Part shown: piece after piece, positions 1 through 12,667 of the stretch | How the letters are laid out: each line of letters begins with the position of its first letter | Position numbering within the stretch: the stretch's first letter is position 1 | Origin: Nymphaea colorata | Lineage: Eukaryota; Streptophyta; Magnoliopsida; Nymphaeales; Nymphaeaceae | Assembly (NCBI RefSeq): GCF_008831285.2 | Contig: NC_045143.1 | Span: 2,985,503-3,049,502 of the forward strand | Length of the DNA stretch: 64,000 nucleotides | Reading direction: 5' to 3' | Translations under genes and position numbers: made by a program | Notes under the pieces: generated by a model | The model's database searches: none | Told to the model about the DNA's origin: nothing | Seen by the model: only the letters and a program-made list of their open reading frames with translations

Positions 1-573
1 CAGAAACAAAGTCTCATTGCTCTGGGGCCCGTGACCTGTTCATCTGCTTTTTTCTTTTTTATCTGTTTTTGAATTGAGATAATTGCCGAAAGCTTTTGAT
101 CATTTGCAATTTGAGGTCGCACTTTGTCAATGAAAATGGAAGAGAATAGAGGAAAAATGAAATTTGATGGCTCGATTATGTGATTTGGTTTGGAGCAAAA
201 TCACACATGGGCTTCTGTTTATGATCAATTTTTGTGGATTAGATTTGTTCTGAAGCGATTGTTTGTGCTTTCCTTGCCCGTAGAAGCAGGTTCATGAAGA
301 GTTGGTAGAGAGACGGAGAAAATGATGTGTACATAATTGCAGTTTACTGTTCATGAAGAGCTATATTAAGTTCTTGAATGTAAGTTGATATATCAAAACT
401 AATGAGAACTATACATGATAACATGGTGTGAAATCTAAAGGATCTTTTTCTTACAACAACTACACACTTTCTTGTTCCATTTCTTTACTGCTTCCCTTCT
501 TGTTGCGTTATTGAACTGCATTTGTTACTTAGACGGTTAATTTAGCATCAACAAGTTAAGAACAGTTTGTGAA
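1..573. other. No gene recognised
   Basis: AT-rich sequence without a convincing reading frame, RNA gene or repeat that I can pair with another part of the window. It ends where the left arm of the 574-1803 inverted repeat begins. Confidence 0.5.
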
Positions 574-935
574 TTAAGAGAGAGTATTACTAAAGGTAAT
601 GTTGAGAAGGAGAAGGGAGTACGTATCTCTGATATCTTGGGGCCCTGATCTCTCAAAATGCGACATCTCCTTCCTTCTCCTTGCTTCCTCCTCCTCCTGC
701 ACCTTCTGGTGGTAGAGAGAGAAAAAAAAGGGGGTACAAAAACACTTCCCTTCTTTTATCTTGTGGTTCGATTCTCCCCTTTTTTTTCAGTTTCCTTTCA
801 AATTCCGGCCGGGTCTATGTCAAAAAAAAGGGCCCCATGAGAACAACGGACAGAAAAAGGCTCAAAATCGGATATAGGAACCATAGAAAGGCCATCACTT
901 CTCCCAACGTTTGCTTAAATAGATCTCTCTCTGAG
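574..935 (+). repeat. Left arm of a long inverted repeat
   Basis: This 362-base arm is the reverse complement, with moderate divergence, of 1406-1803. Shared landmarks, in order, are GTTGAGAAGGAGAAGGGAG (601), a pyrimidine-rich block with CTCC repeats (670-715), a CCCTTCTTTTATCTTGTGG-like segment (749), and a TTTGCTTAAATAGAT segment (910). Both arms are pyrimidine-rich when read outward to inward. Short reading frames in the two arms give related translations only because the DNA is related. The 470-base spacer (936-1405) has no recognised content. It could be a fold-back element or an inverted duplication of a promoter/leader region. Confidence 0.75.
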
Positions 936-1405
936 ACAGCCTTATCTTTCCCCGTTTTTCTATATTTTTTTTCTTCTTCTTCTTTTCAAGATTATTTCCA
1001 TCTACATTTCCATGAATCTTCTCAGATCTGAAATGCTGACTCACTCTACCTAATAAAGGTAAAAATCTTTACCTAATAAAACATTTTGGATATGCTCAGA
1101 CTAATGAAAACGAGAATGGAGGCAGATTTTAATATTTATTTTCTAATCTTTGCTACTTCGGTTTTCATGAAACAGTCTGCTTGACCCTTTTCCGAACGTG
1201 CATGCTACTTCGTGAGTTGGGTCAACGTATAAACATGTCCCTACTTATACATTTTACACAGAAAGTATGTTGCTGTAAGGTATTATTATTCATTGGTAGT
1301 TGGAGTTGTTTCCTTCCGTTCTTTTCGAATCCATTGAAGCTTGAATCTTTTATGAGGACATCGACACGATGCCACCCAGCTTCCTTCGTCCGCACCCAGC
1401 ATTCA

Positions 1406-1803
1406 CTCGGAGAGATATCTATTTAAGCAAATGTTGGGAGAAGGGGATGGCCTTCATATCGATCTTGGATCTCTGATTTTGGGTCTTTTTCTGTCGTTGT
1501 TCTCGTCCGGCCTTTTTTTCTTTTTTGGACATGGACTCGGTCCGAATTTGAAAAGAAAATGAAAAACAGGGAGAGAAGAAAAAGAGGGAAGGAAATGAGG
1601 GTTGGATATCGGACAACAAGACAAAAGGAGGGAAGTGTCCTTGTACCCCCCATTTTCTCTCTCTCTCTCTCTCTCTACCGTCGGAAGGAGGAGGAGGAAG
1701 CATGGAGAAAGGAAATGTTGCATTTCGGTTCCCAGATATCAAGGATACATGCTCCCTTCTCCTTCTCAACATTAGCTTGAGTAATAAATAATCTCTCTTA
1801 ATA
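1406..1803 (-). repeat. Right arm of a long inverted repeat
   Basis: Reverse-complement partner of 574-935. Similarity runs from the TTAAGAGAGA stretch at the outer end to a CTCGGAGAGATATCTATTTAAG stretch (partly shown) at the inner end. Small indels, mostly in the (CT)n and homopolymer tracts, separate the arms. I see no clear target-site duplication outside the arms. Confidence 0.75.
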
Positions 1804-1853
1804 AACAATTAACATCAGTAAAAGCCCGCTTGCAACTTTAATTGTTTATTAAG
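1797..1853. repeat. Perfect 16-bp stem with 25-base loop
   Basis: CTTAATAAACAATTAA at 1797-1812 is matched exactly by its reverse complement TTAATTGTTTATTAAG at 1838-1853. It sits at the outer edge of the right arm of the larger inverted repeat, so it may mark that element's terminus. Confidence 0.7.
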
Positions 1854-2222
1854 GTCCTACCTGTGGGCTCTGGTGTCACATTCAGCACATAACAAACCAA
1901 AGCTCTCGACCAGGCAGAACTCCACTGGCCATCTCTCTGTGGTCTACTTTCTGCTTCTCCTTCTCCGGCCACCATGGATTGTCTCGAGGGCTCTGGTTTG
2001 ATTCAGACCTTCATAAACAATTAAAGTTGCATGTCAGGAGCAGCGGACACTCCCCAGTGGAATTCTGGCTGAAGAAAAGTTGGGAGAGGTCTTGTAATGA
2101 AAGCATGAGATTTAACGTGGTTTTCCACCACCGAAGACCTAAATTGGCCTTAAGTATTGTAGTGTTTGATTTGATATTTATACACTTTGTTTGTAATGAT
2201 CTCTATATATCTCTTTGATTTT

Positions 2223-2472
2223 TTTTACTACTCAGGGTCGACGAATCTCTTTGTTGATAGCGATGCAATTACTAATTTTTGTTGGTTTTTTTATTTTTAT
2301 AGATATCAATCCTTTACAATAAGGTCAAGAAACTTGATTTTTTTTTGCTAATTTAGGTAGATGACCACCCTGGTTGATAACAATGTTATTATTATTTTTA
2401 TTACATCTTTGCTTTTATAGATGTCGTTCTCTTATAAGTCACCACATTATCTTTAACAATAATAACGCTAAA
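2223..2472 (-). repeat. Inverted copy of part of the 39.9/55.9-kb dispersed repeat
   Basis: The segment reads as the reverse complement of two adjacent stretches in the long dispersed repeat (about 41270-41380 and 41510-41620). Shared strings include CTCTTTGTTGATAG-type and TTATTATTTTTATTACATC, each followed by TTTATAGATATC-type sequence. It shows that the repeat family has at least three copies in the window. Confidence 0.65.
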
Positions 2473-2751
2473 TTGTTTGCATAACACTCTCCATTTTCAC
2501 CTCCAAGACATACTTAAAAAATCCAAGAGATCATATTTGATATTTTAAATTTCAAATATAGATATTTGATACTAACAAAGATTTAAAATTATTTATTTAA
2601 AAAATTGGAGGATTGCGTCATACATTCATAACTGTTGATTTAAATCTGTGAGAGAACGACCAATTTATGAGAATAGAATTTCATACACAGCATAAACCTC
2701 TATTTTAAGGAAAACGACACATATAAAATTCAGAGACATAAGAAACTAAAG

Positions 2752-3590
2752 ATTTTCTTTCAAAAGAGCAATCCAAGAACAAGACACCATAGAATGCACT
2801 TTAGACGTCCAGCCAATTTGAGTAAAGAAAGTATTATTCTACTTTGGGTTTGCTCTTCACAAAGTAGTAAAAATTCAAATGGGTTTCAACAATGAATATT
2901 ACCAATACAATACAAAGAACCCATTAAAGGTTTAATTTGCCTAAACAATTACAAAAACTTGAATGAAAATTAAAGCAGCCAACTGCCCACGTTGAATGTT
3001 AGATCTCTAGTTTAACAATAAGTCCAGTACTGTTACACAAGAAAGATGTCTGTACTTGGACAATTTTTAGTGCCCATAGTCTACTTGACCTGCCTTTCAT
3101 ATACAAGAAATGACCAACTGCACACAGATCATGTTGCACCAATTAATTGGGCCTTGCAATGGCCAACTAAACCAATTAGTGTTGCCATTGTCTGCTTATT
3201 TGGATCAGCACACAAACCATGATGGACAACACTTCTGAACAGTTAAAATAATAACATAACATGGTTATTATCTATTTCTATGGCATAGAACGACTTATTC
3301 ATTGCTTGCATCAATACAGGCCTCCAAACAATATTTGCACATTAGTAACTTGAAAAGAAGTTTAGGAAGTTTGGCCTTTTTGTTGTAAAGGCAAGGAAGT
3401 TTAGGAAAAAAAGTCCTGACAAGTTTTTAAAAGATTTGGTGCCACTAAAATGCCTTTTGTTACATTCATCGTTTCTTGGCATCAATATAGTTGATGACTA
3501 AAATATATTTGGTTCACATTGAAAAAGAATTTATTGAAAATTATAAAATTAAAAATAAGAAAAAACTCACGCCCCTGTATAATTAATGAT
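2752..3590 (+). repeat. Dispersed repeat P, copy 1
   Basis: About 840 bases that recur in the same orientation at 27847-28655. Shared landmarks are TATTATTCTACTTTGGGTTT (about 2832), TAAGTCCAGTACTGTTACAC (about 3019), and GGCCTTGCAATGGCCA (about 3150). Neither copy keeps a convincing reading frame, and the family is unidentified. Confidence 0.75.
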
Positions 3591-3639
3591 TAAAATATCC
3601 TTAATTCACAAAACTTTTTATAAACATAAAATTGAAAAA

Positions 3640-4560
3640 AAAAAACAATGGAAGACGGTCCTTTACAGCGCCTGGTGGGCCGGCGCAGGTTTTGCCTGAA
3701 CCTAAGTTTCTCAGAAGACATCATCGTAGACCCGGCAGTATTCAGAAAACAATGGAATTCCTTCTCACTCTATGAATTCCATTCGAGCCCAAATAAGAAA
3801 GAAGGAAAATTTCCAGAAGATTCCAGTATTCAGTGAGCACAGCGCGACCGCGAAAGTAGAGTTTCAGGAAACGAACGGGACCAAGAAGAAACAGAGAGAT
3901 AAAAGGCTGACGGCAAAAGGGAAAATGGCACTCAGAGAGACACCAAGGCGGGCGACAGTAACGGCACGGAACAGGACGAGGCCTTGAGAACGAGAGGAGA
4001 AGAAAAGGGACGAACACAACACGAATCACCGAAGCCCGAAGGACTTCCCAAGCGAACAGAGGATGTTGGTAGTTCAGCCATCGTCTCTGAGAAGCAGAAG
4101 GAGAAGGGAAAGGACAAAAGACAAAAATTCACTAGAAGTAAACAGTCGCAGAGAAGAAAAAGGCTGAAATTAAGGACCGCTGTAAGGGCCCCGAAGAAAC
4201 CTCACGCGAGTTCAGAGCGGTACCAACAAACGTTACCCGTTGGTGAATCCCATCAACGTCACTTCGGAGTTCAGAAACTCACTCCCCCAACGTTGGAGCT
4301 CGGAAACTGAAGAAAGAACCGGGGAGTCACTTCAGCTCGAGCAAGAAGCCGCCAACAAGTTGGCAAAATTAAAGGACGAAGAAGATGAAGAAGAAGCGAG
4401 ATTCAACGGCAGAAGATGAGAGTTGCGAGAAAGGGAGGGCCAATGAATCAATGGATCAGGTGTGGGGAAGCAGAATGCGCAGTATTTCATGCTTATAGAG
4501 GGAGAGAGAAGTAACCAGCCACGCATTAGGCAGCTTCTGGTCGGGCAGAGTCGGCAGTGC
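3640..4560. other. GC-richer block, no recognised gene
   Basis: Composition is more balanced than the surroundings, and several short basic, Lys/Arg-rich frames are open on the plus strand (for example 3984-4310). I recognise no domain, start context or intron signal. A decayed gene or a transposon fragment are both possible. Confidence 0.35.
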
Positions 4561-4576
4561 CAATGACGGTTGAGAC

Positions 4577-4628
4577 TTGTTGAGTCAAGACTACCGAATG
4601 TATTGTTGAGTCAAGACTACCGAATGTA
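4577..4628 (+). repeat. Perfect 26-bp tandem duplication
   Basis: Two exact copies, 4577-4602 and 4603-4628, of a unit containing GAGTCAAGACTACCGAATG. Perfect identity suggests a recent slippage or short-duplication event. Confidence 0.9.
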
Positions 4629-4629
4629 T

Positions 4630-6360
4630 GCTTCCTATTCTAAAGGAGATAGGGGTTAGGTGGGGCTAGAAAACAAGTGTTTAGCCATAAACCAAATCTC
4701 AAGCAGCATGTGAACTTCTGGGAAGCTGAATATGACGCCTTACCATCGCCATGTTCCTCAAAGACAACTGAGGAGGAGTGGGGTGTGTGTGCTAGCTACC
4801 GTACTTCTCTTTAATAAATTAAATTTGTCTTAGTTTTGGACTTCTGTGACCTTTAGAGATGCAGCCTCAAGATATGCCCTTTTGCAAACTCACATGCTGA
4901 TACAGTATCATTGGACGTAACATTTTCTAAGAGGCCCTGATAATAATTTGAGATTCAAAGATTCAACAGCAGCAGACCTTCTTCTCTTCTCTTGGACCTT
5001 AAATGAGACCTTTTGTCAATGCAAAAAGTGAAATAAAGACTTTCAACTGTGGGTCCTAATTAAGTGATATAACCTATGATTGTTAGTTTGATGAACTTTG
5101 AATTTTAGCAAGGAATTTTTGCCGCATCAGATCCACAGATCTGAGTTAATATAGATGAATTAATCATTAGCAAATGTTCCCTAAGAGTGTCACGGCAAAT
5201 AATTTCCTCCACTAATTGATACAAGTAGTTCATGATTTGATTCTTATATAAAAACCAACCAGCAGAAGAATATTACGAATCCTAAATCAAATTAAGTCAA
5301 CGTTCAAAACCTTAGCGGCTTAACGTAAATATCGCTGAACAGAAGAAGTGGAAGTGTGGGCGTCGTCGTCTTCCTGTAGCGGTTAAATATCACCGGGAAT
5401 TTTAAATTAAAGGGAGGGTTGTAAGTCCGGCAAGTTGACATCACCGTTTCTTGAGCTGTCAATTGCAGCTGACAGATATATAAATATACGTGCATCGGGC
5501 AACTTAATTCTCTTGCGTCAACACGGTGCTGATGTAAGGCCGATCGTGCCGTCCTTTTTACGTCTCACGGCGTTGTCCTTGCCTGGGACATTGGGTCGGA
5601 ACTCAACCTGGATGGGCTCACTCTTCAATAAAGTCTTTATATTTATGCTGAACAAAAGTTTACGCCTAACGAGAATATACATTAAAATAAGCTATCGATG
5701 AAATAATTTTTGAAACTTCACGAAGGTTGGAGCTGTTAGCCTTTGATAATTTTGACGCTTACGACCATTCCCACACCTACTTCACATTTGTGTCTGAATT
5801 TTTACTTGATAAGTCAATTGAGCCATGCACGAGACTAATGACGATTGGATACTACCATATTATTTGTTACACGTATGACGCTAGTGTGATGATATAGGCA
5901 GTCACACTTGTCCAGGGTAAGCACACCTAATACATACCAATTAATTAATGTGTAGCTGTCTCTTCGGGTACGATGAAAAAGACGTTTTTGTCTCGATTGT
6001 GCTCACCTACCTACATTCTAATGTCATGAGATACATGCCAACATAAAGACTAGTATTTTATTGACGATGTTTGTTTCTTTGCAAAAATTTAAAAGTTTGG
6101 TACACGATGGCATTTTCAACAACAATTCATTTCATATATTATATATATATGATCGGCCACATGATTTCGGAGGAAAGTGGGCTGGGGTGGTCCCCAGCCG
6201 CCGTCATACGATGTCATGTCTTCAAGTCGACGCTTTAAAAGAAAAACCACTAAAAAACATTTCTTTTGTTTTAGATTAAGAAAAAAAGAAGATCACGTGG
6301 CATCTGTTGCAGTCTATTGAAAATAAAAGCTTTGAGTTGTCGAAGTCGGCTTAGTCAGAC
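4630..6360. other. No gene recognised
   Basis: AT-rich intergenic sequence. I found no supportable coding frame, RNA gene or paired repeat. Confidence 0.4.
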
Positions 6361-6364
6361 TGAA

Positions 6365-6720
6365 TTCGGCCAGATTTTGAAACCACCGGACTTTCTCTTT
6401 TTCTCCGTTCATTTTCTAAATTTAGAGTTGGTGATTACGCGCATACTTAAAGAAGATAATTTATGTTGTCCATTACTGAAATTTCAGTGACGGATTGGGA
6501 TTGAATAAGTGGCAGATCAGTTCAATTCGATGACCAATTTAAGGGCATGCAAGTCACGTCATGTTTTTTTTCTAGTATTTAAAAAAAAAAATGAAGTTTT
6601 TTTGTACTTTTTAAACAATTTTTCATTTGATTTTTTTAAAAAAAAAACCTTTGAATATTCTTAGTCGATGCGATTGAATCGCTAAATTAGAACAGCATTC
6701 GTTTAGTGCATCTCCACTCC
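6365..6720 (+). repeat. Dispersed repeat Q, copy 1
   Basis: Matches 38590-38910 in the same orientation. Shared strings are GGGATTGAATAAGTGGCA, GGGCATGCAAGTCACGTCAT and AACAATTTTTCATTTGATTT-like sequence, with small indels. Non-coding; family unknown. Confidence 0.7.
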
Positions 6721-6729
6721 TTATGTATA

Positions 6730-8420
6730 TATATATATTCAATGATTTAAGTATCGACCGGTATCACTATCAATTTATATTATGTTAAATTGATTTGATA
6801 ATAAAATTAAACCAATATTGACGCTGCATCGATCTTACCGGTATCAGTAAGACGAATACAATGGCTCTAATATGGAGGAAAAAGGGATACAATCCAACTT
6901 AGTACGAGGCTTATCAGCTAACATTCACTGTTCTTCATTTCGAGCTCATCCTTTGTTCTTCCTTTAACTTGGTCACATTCACTCTTGCTGGAGGCCATTT
7001 CCTTGTTGAGTGCTAACACACCCGAAGGATACTTTTCCCTCTTTTGGTAGAATTCGACCGACAAGATTATTTAATTTTAATAATTTTCTGCTTCCTACAA
7101 TGTCATGTGAGGGGCCAAACACATAACTTGCTTTGTTCCCACTCTGAAGTGATGGAGACTGCTAACTTTAGTGAAAAATAATGTTAACTTCGATTTGCGT
7201 GTGATATTGAATAAAACTTTTCTTTGGCCATATACAATATTTTATGAGGATTTAAAACTTAAAATAACTGCATCCATAAAAATAAACAGCTTGCCGTTTT
7301 CGTTATTAATGTCAAAATAGGGATGGATCATAAGTTCAGCATCACATTGGTTTTCTACCCAGAGCACATTTCAGCCAATAATATTCAGACATTTAAAACA
7401 GCTCAACTTTTAAACTTTAAATTTTGGTGCTCATCATTCTAAGGTTGCATTTCTTGGTTTTCATTGCTTTAGGGCCATTCTCAAACAAACCCTGAGTTTA
7501 AGAACTAAAATCCCTGCTCTTCCCTTATATGGCCTCGATGAATACCGCCTATGAGAAATGTCCCCGTTGAGGAGCCAAAGTGTGCTCATTTTCTCTTCGC
7601 CTAGGTTGTGGCCCCACCTCAACTAATTCAAAAAAAAAAAAAATTACATTACAAAAATTGAAAACTTTTAATTGTGTAAGTAATGTATTTTTTAGATTCG
7701 AGTTTGGTGGTCATACCCGGATAAATTTATCAGACCATTTGACCCACCACTGAAAAAAATTCTATCTCTGCCCTTACCTCTACCCCACAAGGCCTAGGAC
7801 AAAATCATCCATGATTGTAATGAGAGGGTGCAATAAGCAAACTTCAACTCTATCAGTTAAGCTATACCCGCCAGATGTTATAAAAGCCAGAAATTTGTCA
7901 AATGAGACTTAAAATCACCGGTATGCATTTGTGTCATCATTCTTATATAACCATTAATTCTTGAGGAGAACATACCGAATCGCATGCACCACTCTAGTGC
8001 ATGCAACAAATATGCACCAAATGGTTCTTGGGGCATTTTAGTCAGTTTTAAAAAGAATGGATGTTTTCCGAATGTTTTTTTTCTTTCTTTTCAATGCCTT
8101 TGTAGGGGTTTTTCCTTTGACAAGCAAAGAGTTTGTTATAATTTCACATCTGAATGTAGGAGAAATTAATACTAAGGATGGTGTTTCAAGTGAGCGAGGT
8201 TTCCTCCACCCAAACCTTTATTTCATAGGGCATAAAGCTTGCTTTCGGTGCCCTGAGGAGCGTCCCCTCCATAGTGTTTCTGTTTACAGGTCAGGTATCC
8301 CCTTTTGCAACATAAGGTTGACTCTCCTAAATATTCCAAATAGAGATTAGCCACCTACCATTCTCTCCTTAATCTATTGCACCAACTCCTTTGAGGATAC
8401 ATAGGGTGCTGTGTAGCTTG
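6730..8420. other. No gene recognised
   Basis: AT-rich intergenic sequence with short open frames (such as 8057-8350) that resemble nothing I know. It may include the 3' untranslated part of the adjacent minus-strand LINE remnant, but no boundary is visible. Confidence 0.35.
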
Positions 8421-8428
8421 CATCATAG

Positions 8429-8508
8429 AAAAAAAAATGTGGTCAATATGCAGAGTGCACCGTGTGACAAAAAAAAAGGTGGTCAATATGCTAAGTGCGC
8501 CGTGTGAC
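8429..8508 (+). repeat. Two-copy 40-bp tandem repeat
   Basis: Period 40: each unit holds an A-run followed by GTGGTCAATATG and ends GTGCRCCGTGTGAC. The copies differ at a few bases. It lies just past the RNase H end of the LINE remnant and may be part of its tail. Confidence 0.8.
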
Positions 8509-8519
8509 TGACAGCTCTG

Positions 8520-9625
8520 CAGATTCAAGATCCTCCTTCTAATTCCCATTGTTGGCCTTGACAACAATGGCTCCCATCCTGTCCACGCCAATGCCTGCGC
8601 CTTTGATACAGTTGAGCAGAATTCATATTCATGTACATCGAAGCATAAATCGTGCCATTTCGCCTCCGCATAAATGTACAAACCATCTTGGTTTCTCACC
8701 AGTCCAGCTATTAATATTTGCAAAGATGTCAGGACCCAGGCTCCATTGCCCCCATCGAATCCTTGACTTAATCCAGCAAGAGACTTTACTATGGTTTTGT
8801 GCACGCCACTTGGAAGGTAAGATGTGCTCTTTGAATCTCCACCAAAAGGAATCTCTAACATTTGGTTGTCTCTCTTTAGCGCCGTGTTTAGCTTCATTTC
8901 GTAATCTATATGAACCAGATGGCTATGTGAAAGCTACCCTTCCGGCACTTGCAAAGAACTTTGTCAGGAAATTTGTGGCTGAACCACCACCTAAAAGCTT
9001 GTGGAAGCGTATCCAATCGATGCTCCCTCTTTCCATATTTCTGAAAGATCATCTGCCAGATGGGCCGGACAGTTGGGCATTGGAAGAAGAGGTGAGTCTC
9101 CCGCTCCATCATCGATTTGCACAAGTAACATCGGGAGACAATACAAACACCATGTCTCTGCAAATAGGAGTTCAAAGGCAGGCGTCCTAGCAATGCATTG
9201 TACATTAGCCAACCAGCCCCCGTCCTCTCCAAATTTCGTTTCTGCATTCCTAACACAGACCTTTGCTGCTAATTTTGTTCCACAAACTAGGGTATCGCTA
9301 GAATCCTTGAGAGAGGAGAGGAATGTTGACATGAATGCCACAGTCATTCAAGAACCCCATTACAGATGTTAGTTGGCCCTTTGACCTTTCCTTCGTAGAG
9401 AGGTTTAGAACGTCATCCAACAGGTTGACAAGTAACAACCCGATCCATCTATCAATCCAGATTTTGACACGTACGCCGTTGACACTTTCCACTGCACTTT
9501 GTCTTTGATGACATTCTAGTTCTTAATAATTCATTTCCACCTCGTAGACATTTGCCTTTGTCGACAATGGAAGTCCCAGATGCTGCGGTTGTAAAGGTAT
9601 TTGCCCTTAACTAGAGGAGCCGAAG
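8520..9625 (-). pseudogene. LINE (non-LTR retrotransposon) reverse-transcriptase 3' remnant
   Basis: Read on the minus strand, three pieces of a plant LINE polyprotein appear in the expected order. First comes a post-RT segment (about 9625-9400) with a KGKYLYNRSIWDF-type motif and a VKIWIDRWIG motif. Next is a zinc-binding zf-RVT region (9256-8950) with CYLC followed by ETHLFFQCP and a tryptophan. Last is an RNase H-like region (about 8800-8600) with a GLVRNQDG motif and KAQALAW. The pieces are in different frames with stops between them, so the element is dead. The catalytic palm of the RT is absent. The zf-RVT call is the firmest; the RNase H call is weaker. Confidence 0.8.
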
Positions 9626-9794
9626 GAGAGTCACAAGATATGGCTCGACATTCAAGAAAGGCAAGGTTTGGTTTATTAACAACAACTCATTTCCTCACGA
9701 CTGACTGTATGCCCCATGTCTAGATCCCTTGGGAGATCACCAGTGGAATTGCCGGACCCCAAGAGCTCCTTAAAATACATTGTGTTGGTTTTTA

Positions 9795-10790
9795 GGGACC
9801 TGGAAATATAGAATTGAAAATATGTTTTTGAAAATATATTTTTTGAAAAAAATGAATGGAAAAAATCTTTTATGAGAAAAAAATTTCCTTGAAACTTATT
9901 TTTTAGTTTGATGGCTTGAAAATTTTTTTCAGCTTCTTATGTGTGAATGTGTCTTAGCTTTTTCACTGTTCAAAGAATGCATTCACTCCCATCAATGTGG
10001 CATTAGTTAGTTTAGAATTTTTACTAAAACCATGGTGCATTTAACTAATTTTGGTAAAGGAAGCAGCATAATAATGAAAGTAAAGAAAAGTAACTGGGGC
10101 TGAAGTGAAAGTTTTTTATGAAAGGGGTTCGACGTTTTCCTGCTTCTTATTTTTCATTGTGGTCTTCACTCCATGGTTCTTTCTTCACCTTCCGGCGTTC
10201 CACGACTTGCGTTTGGAGACCGACGAACTGTGGTTGGAGACTCGCGATTGGCAGTTCAGAACTGGTGACCGAAGAAATGGCTGTCAACAACCACAATGGT
10301 AGCGAGATGAGGGGTTTTTTTATCTATTTGTTTTGTTTTAAGTTTTATTTTTCTTTATCACTGGAAAAACCAATGGCCCTTGGTCGGAATTGTCTTCGAT
10401 GATTTCTATCTCTTTCTTTCTCTCTTACTCGCTTTCTCTCTTTCATTAACCTTTGTCATTGAAACTCTTTGTCATGACTATGGGTCACCGAAAACTTAAG
10501 AAGAGGGTGCTGAAGAGGGTGTGAGGCTGTCGTCTCCGGCTTCATAATGATTGTCTTTCTTTTACAAATGCCCGAAAGCCGTGAAAAGCTGTCGTTCCTA
10601 TCGTAGAAGAGCTGCTGTGAATGGGAGAAGGATAGGCTGAGGTGCTGCTGTGAACAAAGAAGCCAACTGTCATTTTCTTATTTTCTAAAAAATTTTTTCA
10701 CCCCTGTAAGGGGAAAGAAATTTTCGAAAACATATTTTCAGAAATGATGGCAACTGGGGAGAAAAATTTTTTAAAAATTTGATTTTTAGT
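9795..10790. repeat. Possible MITE-like segment with weak inverted ends
   Basis: GAAAATATGTTTTTGAAAAT near 9816 is matched by the complement of a similar string near 10720. The enclosed 1 kb holds only short frames (for example 10105-10302) with no recognised domain. No target-site duplication was found, so this is tentative. Confidence 0.25.
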
Positions 10791-11396
10791 GAACCGTATA
10801 TTTCCTGCCAGTCAAACGGGTCATGTCATCAACAGTGCTTCCCGCCAGGCTGTGTGGTGCGCCGCCATGCAGTCAGAACCAGGGGGCTATGATCTTATGA
10901 CGTGTGTGGAAGGACCTCCAAGACTAAGGATTGTAAAGCCTCTTCGACCCAAATATTGGAGACATAACAGCGATCAATTCGAATCATTAACTCGTAGCGG
11001 AACCTTTACTACTCCAAGTGAATTTCATATCACTGTTACCAATTTTCCAATCTGCAACAGTATTCCTATGATCAATCTCAGTCGGAGTCAGCGTCGGGTG
11101 CTGGGGAGGCATAGCGTCTTCATGTTCCGTCGCCTCTTGCATCGGAGAATCCGGGCAGGAGGAGTCATCGCCAAGAGGGCACTGTGTCTCTCCTATCTCC
11201 ATCATCCGGCTTAGTATTCCCCGGTCCACCGGGGAATCAGCGTCTTCACTGGCACAATCCTGAAATGCCCTAAACCCTAGCAGATTTTCTCTCTCGTATG
11301 CCCTAAACAAGCGTCGTCTTAGTCTTTTGCATTCTCAATAAATGGACATTGCACTAGTTGAAAGAGTGTGCACATCGCCTTTCACGTGGTGCATGG

Positions 11397-11400
<4 letters not shown>
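10789..11400. other. Unrecognised open frames on both strands
   Basis: A 141-codon frame on plus (10789-11214) overlaps a 107-codon acidic frame on minus (11310-10987). Neither matches a family I know. The minus frame begins near a CTAGGGTTTAGGG string (about 11268-11280). It may be a fragment of a host gene; no function can be given. Confidence 0.25.

Positions 11401-11401
<1 letters not shown>

Positions 11402-11430
<29 letters not shown>
11402..11430. repeat. (AT)n microsatellite
   Basis: Uninterrupted AT dinucleotide tract of about 29 bases. Confidence 0.95.
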
Positions 11431-11433
<3 letters not shown>

Positions 11434-11814
11434 AGGTTTGCACATTTTCAAAAAAAATTGATAAAAAATTATACTTTTAAACTTTTAACTATTTCATAAA
11501 CTTTTTTACTTTAACAATGGTGTTTTGGCCATTATACACCACTAAATGCAATTTTATATTTGTGCCACTTAACCCAAAATTTCTGCCTCTGCTGCACAAG
11601 ACCGACGCGTATATTATCACAATGGTATGATTGGACTTTCACACAAAGTGCACATTTTTAACGTATAGCATACCAAATTTTAACGGACAAACTGAAGACT
11701 TTTGTTAAAAAAAAGAGGAAAAAAAGAATGCCAACGCACACACAACTTTTAAAAGAGAAGACTTTGGTAACGAAAAAAAAAAAAAATCCACACACAAACA
11801 CACAAGCAGAAACT

Positions 11815-12595
11815 TTATCTACAGCAGTCAGTTGTCCAATTCATGTTGAGCTCCCTCCTCATCCTCAGCTTCCGCAGAAGATAATTCACGACGGTCGCCC
11901 CTATGCTTGCAAAAACCAATGCAGAAAGAGTAAGCATCAGAGGAAACTTTTTGGTTGTGGGGCAGTATATCAACCATGCACCGATCACGTAGTCGAATAA
12001 TATGCATATGGCCGAGAGGTCGGTGAGTGTTTGCGAGACATCCCACCGGCAGATGAGCCTGTCTCTGGTGAACGCCACATAGGTGGACTGCATGACGACA
12101 ATGGCGAGGGAGGTGAGCAACGCGATCACGTTGAAGAACAAGAAGACATCGAAGAGCCAGTGAGTGCTTAGAATGGCCCTCCCTGCCAGAGGACCCTCTT
12201 GGTAAACACCGCCCGGCGGGTTCAACAGCGTCGAGAACGCTAAGGTTGCGATGAGAACGGCTGCGACGACGGTCGTGTTCAGGACCCCGTGAAGGTGCTT
12301 GTCCGGAGCCTCACGACGACTCCAGAATCTGCCTACACGTCCTGTGGTGCAGTGCGCTTCTCGGAGGGCAGCGATCATTCGTCCAAACTCAGGATGATTG
12401 TGTTCTTCAATGGCAATGTCCAGAGCGGTCTTCCTCTCTTCGTTGCGAGTGTTCACACGCACTACCGTCTCCTTGAGTATGAAATCAATCAACTGTAACT
12501 TTGAAAAATTAGTGCTACTACCAAGAACAAGCACCCTTCCCCCCTCCCATCATAGAAAGGAGAAAAAAAAAAGCTCAAATTACAAACACCTGCAA

Positions 12596-12667
<72 letters not shown>

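Noticed and set aside
681-1031. Pair of related short proteins at 658-1031 and 1419-1808
   Set aside because: The translations resemble each other only because the two DNA segments are arms of one inverted repeat.
10789-11214. 141-codon plus-strand frame as a gene
   Set aside because: An equally long frame overlaps on the other strand, and neither shows a known domain or clear gene context, so it was left as unrecognised.
11265-11282. Telomere-like CCCTAAACCC string
   Set aside because: A single short occurrence, more consistent with a telo-box-like promoter motif or chance than telomeric repeats.
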